Shown: one piece after another, positions 1 through 9,200 of the stretch
Numbering within the stretch: position 1 is the stretch's first letter
Layout: each line of letters starts with the position of its first letter
IMG/VR virus record: IMGVR_UViG_3300047551_000294
Span: 1 to 20,675 of that record
Length of the DNA: 20,675 nt
Source: a virus
Reading direction: 5' to 3' (one strand)
Translations under genes and position numbers: made by a program
Notes under the pieces: model-generated
Seen by the model: the letters and a program-made list of their open reading frames with translations, nothing else
Database searches by the model: none
Told to the model about the DNA's origin: nothing

Positions 1-1
1 G

Positions 2-109
2 CGTCTGTACCGCGTCACATACGGTAAGACTGACTTGATGAAAAGAACCAGAGGACCAACGATGCGTGTTAACGCAATCAGAATATCAATACCGGAAATT
101 GAAGACTAA
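2..109 (+). CDS. Possible 3' end of a plus-strand gene entering from the left (partial)
   Basis: One plus-strand frame is open from base 2 to a TAA at 107-109 and would encode about 35 residues ending RISIPEIED. The segment has a plausible protein composition (RLYRVTYGKTDLMKR, then RVNAIRI), and it would sit just upstream of, and overlap, the next plus-strand frame. An open stretch this short occurs by chance fairly often, so the evidence is weak. An ATG at 62 with AGAGGA six bases upstream could also start a 15-codon peptide in this same frame. No function can be assigned. Confidence 0.27.
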   Translation, partial: RLYRVTYGKTDLMKRTRGPTMRVNAIRISIPEIED

Positions 110-296
110 GATAGCTTGGGAGCACGTACCGCCGGGAGGCGGCATTTTTGTACCCACATTAAACCCACAACGTACTATAGAGAAGATATACCGCTCTGCA
201 ATGGAGTCGCGTGTGTTTACGCTTAAGCCAATCGTTTGTATTCTCAACGGGCAGCTAGGCGTTTACTTTCAGCGACATCGGCAACTAAGGCTTTAG
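66..296 (+). CDS. Small plus-strand phage protein, function unknown
   Basis: A 76-codon frame starts at GTG 66, with GAGGA at 51-55 ten bases upstream. It differs from the usual antisense shadow because its residues look like a real small domain: a Trp then VPPGGGIFVPTL (about residues 18-32), a helical stretch with IEKIYRSAMESRV, and a C-terminal LNGQLGVYFQR. I recall small uncharacterised phage proteins with a W-x-x-VP-x-GG-x-F-x-VP pattern and a terminal G-x-x-GV-x-F-x-R, but I cannot confirm homology here. It converges on the giant minus-strand gene and shares its last 53 bases with that gene's 3' end (244-296). It would mark the junction between a late minus-strand operon and a plus-strand module. 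The start is uncertain: TTG 99 is an alternative. A shadow frame remains possible. Confidence 0.5.
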   Translation: MLTQSEYQYRKLKTKIAWEHVPPGGGIFVPTLNPQRTIEKIYRSAMESRVFTLKPIVCILNGQLGVYFQRHRQLRL

Positions 297-3200
297 CCAA
301 CTCAATACGTTCCTGACGTATATCGTCAAGCTCCTTGCGCTTTTCCGCAGGGGTCATGTTGGGGTCTGCACGGATCTCACGTTCTTCTCTCGCAAGGTCG
401 CCCATCTTCTTCTTGAAGCGTCCAGCATCTTTTGACATGTCAAGGAGAGGTTCGTTCTCTTTCTCAAACGCAAGCACTGCTGCTTCAGTACCTGTTCTTT
501 CAAGCTCTTTCAACGTACGTTGGCGCTGCTCAATGTCTCGCATCTGCTCGTATGCAAAGTTGATAAGACCCGTTCCATCTTTAGGCTGGAACAGCCCACC
601 GATCAAAACTGTGCCGCTTGCCCGTGTCTCTGGCTTGACTGTGGTCGTATCTTCCAAGACAGGGTTGGCAAGACTCATCAGCGCCGGAGCAAGACCGCTG
701 AAGTAGTTACGGAACAAGTAGTCAATCTGGATGGGCGACAAGCCGTACTCTTTTGTACCCACCGTCACGGTAGTCATCTGGCTAAGAAGTTTAGAAATCT
801 CTGTCGTGTTCTGTCTGACACGCATAGCGTTAGTCATGTCCATCTCACGCTCACTCTCAATCGCACGACCACCATAGAATGAGTAGTTGACTGCGACTTC
901 AAGTGCTGGCTTGATGAACTGCGGCAGACCGACAGGTACGCTGTTTGCAACCATAGCCTTTATTGCAGGCATGTTCTTCTGCAATGTCTCGTCAGTTGTT
1001 GCCATGTTGTACAGCATCTCAGGCAACGCTTTGAAGATATAGCCAAGTTCAAACGGGATGGGTACACGGAGGGGTTCTTCAACTCCTGGTATATACACAA
1101 AGAAGTTAGTGTACTTATCTTCAGGGGACGCGTTCTCGTAAGCCTCATCATCCTGCATCAACGCAGCGTATGCCACAGCAGTCGCCGCAAGCAACGCGCC
1201 CCGTGTCCACAACTTCTTACGAACATCAAGCTGATTCTGACCGTACATCTTGCCTGTAAATGCACGGTATACAACGTCCAGACCTTGGATCTGCGCGTTC
1301 ATAAACGGCACGAGCATGCTCAGCATGTAAGTTGTTGGGGAGTATCCACGACGCCCAAAGTTCATGGACTCCAGTGCTCCCATCGTGGCTTCCATCTCCG
1401 ACATGCCCTTCTTGCGGAAGTCATCATAGAGCGCAACACGTGTCGCAGCGTCAGCCTTCATGGACAGTGCATCGAGTCGAGCAAGCTGGTAGTTCAGCGT
1501 TTTACCGCCGTTGGCAAGATCACGGATTAAGTTCGCCATATCTTCTGGTGAACCCGTAATAGTCTGCCCTCCAAACACTCCACGCTTCTTCAGAATATCT
1601 TCTGCGTTACTCGTGCCTTTGATCATTGAGGGGAGTTGTTTTACGGCTGAGTAAACGGGCACGATGTCTGCACCTGTTACAAGCGCAGCCGCAGAGGTAT
1701 CACGTACAAGCTGGCGCAACATGTACACAGGGTTGCGTGTAACAAATTTACGTAGGATCTGTGCAGGCCCAGTGAACAAACGCGCCATGAACGGCAGCGT
1801 CATAGACACGCCTTCAAGACCTTTTACAAGGATACTTGCGTCAATGCCAATTTCTTGCAGCTTATCTTCATCGATAACTGCTGAGTGCGTCTCACCATTG
1901 ACCTTGAACCGCACTACGTTTGGACCTTCTGGTTTAGCGTCTGGCTTGATCTTGGCAAACTGCAACGCTTCAAGTGACGTAGCCACACGGCTAGACGCTA
2001 GGTTGCGCAGTGCCATGTCTGTCAGGATGGACGTGTTCTGTATGGAGCTTGTGAAGAAGTCAACAATGTGCGTGTTGCCACCAACAAGTTCACGTAGGTA
2101 CGGCTGCTCTTTCAAGCTACCGATATTGATGGGCACATCTTCTGTACCAATGCTTAAAAACACCTGCTCCTTCTTCTCATCAACACGGTAGAAGGGGATG
2201 TAGTCTTTGGTAGCGTTGAGTGTTTTCGCAAGATCTTTGGAAATAGCGCCCGTAGCCTCAAGGAAGTTGATGAGGTTCTTGTTGTACTCGTTGTATTGAG
2301 TACGTGCTTTTTCAAAGGCGTCTTTGATCTCAGGCTTGGCGTTGATGTATGCGTCAACGTCCTTCAGCATGTCCACCGAGATACCACCCTTGGCGGGGTC
2401 CGTATTAAAGTTCAGCTTGCGCAGCCCCACGCTTGGGTTGTTCTTAGCGCGTTGGTGGGCCATATAGGTCGTGAACAAACGGTTGGCAGCGTCAGCGTCA
2501 ATACCTGACTCGCGCAAAGATTCAGAGATCTCACGCAGACTCACGCCAAACCCAGCCTCTGGGATGAACTCCATACTGCCATCAGCTTTGGGGCGCTGCA
2601 CCATTTTCATACCGCCGTGGTTGACCACAGCAGACGTAAAATTCATGCGCTGGTCGTGCATCCGTGAGTAGTACACAGCCTCAAACATCTGCTGAGCTTG
2701 TGCCAGTTCGTTGTCCTTGGCGTACTTAAGCACTTGCTCAAGCGGATCTAGCCTGTCCACAAACCGCGCTCTAAACTCCCCACCACGCAGGGTATTTTTT
2801 AACCGCTCAACAACACCTTGCTCAGCGCCAGTGATTCGCTGAACAGTGTCCGCAACATTGGCAGGCATGTCAGCGGGGTAGTTAACTGAGAACAATACTT
2901 TAGACGTTGCGCCTTTTGTGCCCAGTACGTCTTTAACACCTTCTTTAAGGTCACTTACTTCTGCGGCTGTAAGGATCTGCTGTTGCTTATCGTAGAAGTT
3001 AACGTAGTTAGCGCCTTTTCTCCCTTGATGCTTATTGCCTGCAATTCCATAAGACCAGAGTAATTCAGACGCTGCTTTTTGTAATTCAGTGTACCCCAAC
3101 CCATCTCGAAAATATGGGTCTTTCACAGAAACAAGAATAAGTTTTTTTCGATCATCCGCAATTTTTTTAACAGTATCCCCTTTATTGCCTTTTATAACTT

Positions 3201-6200
3201 CTTGTGCGTATAAATACGCAGGAAGTAAATTTGCAGCAAATAAACGGTCGTTTTCTTTGTCAAGCAATTCTTTTAACACGGCCGCATCTTCAGGGGTTGC
3301 CAAATCATTTAACAATTCATCAAAAGATTTCTGAACGTGTTTGGATTGTTCGCTTAGCGGTTTTTCTAATTCCCAGTATTCATCTTCTTTACGCTCACGA
3401 ATAACGCGCTTTAGATACGTAGAAGATTTGACTGGGGCAGAAACACTATAAACAAACGAGAAATCTTTTAAAAGTTTGTTTAGCTCTTCAGGCGAAAAAC
3501 TATAGCTATCTAAATCTCGATCAATTTTTAATCGCTCAATTAACGCGTCAACAAGTTGGGAGTTGTTGTTTGAGACTAAAGCTTCGATTATTTTTTTAGA
3601 TTCTCCAAAATCAACTGCCATATCAATATAGTGCGTAAACGCGTCAATCAAATCAGTAATGTCTGCTAATTTTCCATACTCTTTTTGTAGTTTTTTAAAC
3701 TCTAAATCCGTAACATCAGGGATAGCTTTTACATAATCACTAAATGCCTTGTCTCTTATTACGGACAGCTCTGCACGTGTTTTACCGTCAAATCTAACGG
3801 CTGTCTTATAATCAAACTTTATTTTGGGTTTATTTAACTCAAGCTTTTTATTTAGTTCTTGTCTAGCGTAACTAAGCGCAGTCCCCGGTCTAGTAGCCGT
3901 GTACGTGCCCCACATATACGCTTGCACACCTTCGCCAGTGCCCATGTATGAATGGTCGAACTCTTGGAACGTAATACCCGTGCCATGCCATTCACCACGC
4001 AGTTCAAAATCAGCAGCACCGTACGCAAAGTCCACAAAGTCTTGCGCGGTCATGTTCTTAATTTCTTTGGCAAAGTCAGGTCCAAGTAACTTGCCAATAA
4101 TCTTCTTGAAGTTCTCGTACAGGCGGTACAAGAAACCTGCAACTGGGCCTTTACCTTTTTCTGTGGGGTTAACGCCAGCTATAACAGCTTCTTCTACAAA
4201 ATAAGCCAGTATCTCGTCATCACGTGTTTCAACATCAGGTGTTTCATCTGCAAACGCATAGTCAACGCGCTGCATAGCTGCTTTAGCAATCTTGGATTCT
4301 TGTGATCCGTCGTCACGCTTAGCCCAAGTCTCAACCTGATTAACAAGCGCTTTGTATTGCGCATCGCCCAACATATTACGGAAGCCAACGTGCGCACCTA
4401 CCTCATGGAGGAATACCGCAAGCTCTTGTCCTTTTGGGATATTGCTGGCAATTAAATACACTTCGCCATACGGTGTTACGAAACCACGAGCGTCAGTTGG
4501 GACGTTGTAGTATTCGCCAATGTTTTTTCCAAGAGATTTAACGTCAGGGTAAACGTATACGTTTTTGTTATCCCAATCGGTTACTAAGGGGAATGCCCCT
4601 TGAATAACTTTACGAACCTCTGCAACCGTCGTTGGGTTTTCTACCTGCCCACGTGACTTCAGGATACCCTTGCGTTCAAAGTAGTCCCGTATGCTTTGCG
4701 CTTGCGGCACATTTTCAAGCTCAGACATATGTGCTATTGCATTACGTCTTGCATCGCGCAGGGCACGTGCGTATTCTGCACTCTTAAACCCGTAATCTTT
4801 AGCTGCCTTCTTAACATCAGGCGCTGAGTAAGACATGGCATCAATTTCATATTGCAGTTTGGCTGCTTCTGTAGCCCGTGTCTTTGGCGTACCTTTTGGC
4901 TTGTTAAAGTTTTCATCAATGATGGCAGCAATACGCTCGTTAGAAGCATTAATCAAGGTTTGAATTTCCTTGATGGCTTCCAGACGATTGTCTTTAGCCG
5001 TTATGAGCGTGTCGCGTAGTGGTCCTTCAATTTTAGTTTTCTTGCCTTTTGCAGCAAGCGCTTTATCGATGGCTTTGATGTCGTTTTTATATACGCCTAC
5101 TTGTGCAGCAAGCTGTTCTTCAGAAATACGGGGTATGGATTTATCTGCACCTACCGTACGCATCCTAGCGTTTTCAAATGCTTGGGCAAGTTCAAGCGCC
5201 TGAAGGTCAACATTGCCGCCTGTGGCCTCAAATATTTCTTTTTGCTCAAGCAGTAATTTCTTTGTCTTACCCAACCGAGCGCGTTGTGCGCCTTTGGCCT
5301 CGGCAATTTGTTTATCAATATCTTGAATACGCTGCTCGTATTTTTGTTTTTCTTTTTCGGTAGCTTCTTGAACTCTGCCAAGCTGTGCTTTCTCAAGCGC
5401 TTCTAAATTAAACGGCGCAGCAGTAATGGGTTGCACATCAAGACGTTGAACAGGCTGATCTTGCAGGATGGCAAGGTCTTGCCGAAGCGCTTCCATCTTG
5501 CCGTAGAGCGCAGCCATCTTACTTGTAGCTGGGCCTACCTTATCTTGTTCTCCCTTCTCAACTTGTTTCTTAAGCTTGGACAACTGACTACGGATGTTCT
5601 TAACTTCGCGGTCGTACTTCTTCTTAAGCTCAATCGTATCTTCGTCAGTTTCAACGACCACAGCTTTACGCTCAACTTTTGTACCGGGGAGGTTAAGTCC
5701 CAGTTGGACTGCTGCAAGCTGTTCACGCTCTGCGTCCAAAGCTTTACGTGTTTCGCTTAGCTTCTTAGTTGTTTCCAACATCTGTTTACCGCGAGCAAAC
5801 TCACGATTAGCGCGGTCAATCCGCGCATCAATTTCACCAGAAGTCGGTGCCGCCGAACCCGACCTAACAACCTCAACAGCTCCCGTCCTGCTGTCATACC
5901 GCATGTACGTGCGAGCATTTTTGTAAAGTGTCTCAACAGCTTTGGCTAACTGCGCCGCAGATATATTGCGTTCGTCAGTAGTACGGTCAAAGTCTAATTG
6001 TGCTTTGGCTAGGTCTGCTTCAAGCTTATTGATCGTGTTAACAGTTTCCTGAACGATCTTGTCTGCGTCACGATACGCCTCTTTAAGCTCTGACTTATAC
6101 GCCGCAGGAAGTTTTTCGTACTGCTTAATACGATCACGTTCTTTTGCAAGCTGCGCTTTTAACGGAGCAAGGGCTGCATTTTTACGATCTTCAAACCCAT

Positions 6201-9200
6201 CAATATACGTTTCAAGCGATCTGAAGCGTTTGGAAACATCGTCGTAGTTGTCTTGCGCAAACGCAATTCTTTCTTTTGCTTTTACTGTTTTTTCATCATC
6301 CGGCTTAAACAAAAGCATGTCTCTGCGTTGTTCAAGCTCACGTTTACGCTGGTTTAATACTTCAACAACTTGCGCACGACCATTGTCGTTTTGCAAATTA
6401 AACAGCGTGTTTTGCGCTTTAGATAATGCTTTGAAAGTGTTTAGCCATGCGGTAAGTGCATCCGCTTTAGAGGGCGCTACATACTCAAAATACGATTTAA
6501 CCGTGTAGAGATCTGCTAACTTATTAGACAGGGCGTTAATCTGCTCTTGTATGCTGTCAGCCATTGAAGCTGCACGGCCCTGATCCTGCTCTTTTGTAAG
6601 CTCATTGATCTTGGTTACAGCGTCATTGATTTCTGCTTTAGTTTCTTTTAACTGCGCATCAATAGCCTGCATACGCTCAAGCGCAAAATCACGCGTAAGC
6701 ATTTGAGCAGACATCGTGCTCACATCAACTTTAGCGGCTTCAAGAGGTTCAGTTAATTTAGCAGCGTCTTCTTTCAGTATTTTTGCAATTGCGTTTAACG
6801 CTGCCTGACGTTGAGCGAACGTACTGTAGGTAACAGCCGCTTGCGCCGCAGACGTAGATTGATCAAGCATCCCAAGCTGAACTTGCAACGCGGCAAGTTC
6901 ATCCACAGTGGCTTGGAATTCAGGAGTAGGTTTAACAACGTTTGTAACCGCAGCCTGTGCCTGTTTTACAGGCGGTATCTTTAGCCTGATTGAATTTAAC
7001 AAACGCTGGAAGTTAGCCGGAGAAGCGCGAGTTGTACCAAGATCAAGCAGCACATACTTCATGGGCTTTTTACCCGCAAGCATGTCTTGTAGTTCAGCTT
7101 CGCGTTCTTTACGGTCTTGCCGCAGTGCAGCAGGGGCTTTTTCTAAACGCGCAATCTCTGCTTTAATTTCTTTAGTACGGCGTTGTGCGCTTGCGTACTG
7201 CGCACCAAACTGCGCCAAGGGCATCTTCTTACCCTTAAGCGATCCTTCAATTTGTTGAAGCTCTTTTCGCAACTCAGGTAGTGTGCGTTTGGCTTCCTGC
7301 TCAACACGCTCTGGAGAAAATAGCTCAAGCTGTCCTTCAGGAATGCCGCCTTCTGGAACTTCTTCTTTTTCCTCAGCGACAACTGCTGCTTTACGTGGTG
7401 CAGACTCAATCCCCGGCAGCGTAAACTGCTCGCCGGGAATAAACGAACGAGCTGGACGTGCCTCACGTGCCAACGCTTTATCACGAATCTCTGCAAGTTC
7501 TTCTTGTGTCACAAACAGCGCACGAGCAAATGGACGTGCTGCCTGTGTGCCAGCCTTCATATCCGCAGCAAGCTGCTCGCGGGTGATGTTTTTACTAGGC
7601 GTAAAGCGTGGTAACTCCTGCGGTCTGCGAATTTCTTCTACGACTTTTTTGTAACGTGCTTCACGAATAACTTTACCCTGCCGCATCACAGCAGGCTCGA
7701 CAAGTTCTTCTTGAATCTTAAACCCAATAACTTCCGGGTAATACTCTTGCGCCCGAATCATCAGCTCGTCCATCTTCTTGGCAAGCTGTTTAGTTAAAGC
7801 ATTTCTTTCTGGGGTGCCTACTCCGCTTACCCCTTCTGCTCGGCGTGTAGCGTCGATCTCATCAATGACGGCAATGATGTAGTTGTTACGGTACGTTACA
7901 GCTTGCTGAAGTGCATCTTTACGTTTTGCAAGTGAATCTTTCTTAAACTGCTCAAACGTAGGCATCATGTATTCCTGCCCACGCGCTGTGGCTTCTTCAG
8001 CCATTGACGCTACGTAGTAACGATACCCGCGCTCAGTCTGCCCTAGTTTTGTCTGACGTAGCTCATCAAGGGCAGAAGCAAAATTACTAAACTCCTGATC
8101 TTGGCGACTCTGTGCATCTTTAATAGACTCACGTGCTTTTGCCCCGCCAACCTTGACCTTGGCTTTAATCTGCTCAATCTCTGTATCACGCTGAGTAATT
8201 GTTTGCAGCGTCGTGTCGTAGCGTTGTTGTGCTGCGGCAAGTTGTTCTTCGCTAGCTTCAGGCTGCGCAGTGAGCGCGTCAAGTGCTGTCTTGGCTTCTT
8301 GTGACTGCTTAACTGCCGCATCACGTTCCTTCTGAAGCTTGGCTATACGCAGTGCGTCATCGCCACGAACTAACAACTCCTCAGCAGGTACACCAAGATC
8401 TTCAACGCGCTTCTCAGGTTGATTTCGTTTGAGTGCATTTAACTCGTTGATCCGCACCTGTGTAGCAAATGCCTTTAAGCCATCAGGCGTAAACGTATTG
8501 TCAGGCGTTACAAGCTGCTTATCTTCTGCAAGATAACTCTGTAATTTTTCACGCTCTTGTGCAACACGATCTTCAATCTGGTCAATGGACTGAAGTCCCA
8601 GTAACTTCTTTACAAGCGGCGACAGTTCGCCTTTACGAACAGCGTCCATATACTGGGCACGTTCTTCGGGTTTTATTAGCCCCAGTGCACGGAGACTTAC
8701 AGGACTATCAAGCGAACGCTCCACACGCTGAAGGGCAATGTCTTCAGTTTCTGCCGAGCCCATCATGAGCTTGGCTAGTTGTTTTACATCACGGCGAGCT
8801 TGTTCTTCCGCAGCACGTGCTTCTTCCACACGCATCTTTTCTTGGCGCTCAGCCATGCGCCCTTCCAAAGTTTCTGCTGTCTTGGCGGGGGGCAGCTCTG
8901 CTTGATAACCAGTGTCAACTTCTTCTGCTGTACGTTCTGCGCGTCTGGTTGCTTCAGGGTATGCAAACCCTGCTGGCGTTTCCATGAACAGTTGTTCACC
9001 ACCAACCTGCGGTGCTTGCGCTTCAAGCCGCTGACGTTCAGCGCGTAGCGTTTTAATTTTTTGCGCAAGCTCGCCAGCCTTCTGACTTTCGCCAAGCTCG
9101 GCTTGCTTTTGCATATTCTTGAGCAGCTTAGCTTCTTCAGCCTGTAGTACCTTGAGCGCTTCCATCGGATCAGGCACAGCGTTAATAGACGCTAGCTGTT

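Noticed and set aside
62-109. ATG 62 mini-ORF of 15 codons with a well-spaced SD
   Set aside because: It is more simply the end of a frame open from base 2, or chance. Nothing else supports a separate peptide gene.
129-149. Plus-strand hairpin (CCGCC, loop GGGA, GGCGG) followed by ATTTTT, like a rho-independent terminator
   Set aside because: The stem is only 5 bp and the bases are the codons for PPGGGIF in the plus-strand frame 66-296. A terminator inside that gene makes little sense. It would only stand if that frame proves not to be coding.
1664-2191. Plus-strand 175-codon open frame inside the giant gene
   Set aside because: It lies wholly opposite conserved LPD38-region sequence of the minus-strand gene and has no domain-like pattern of its own.
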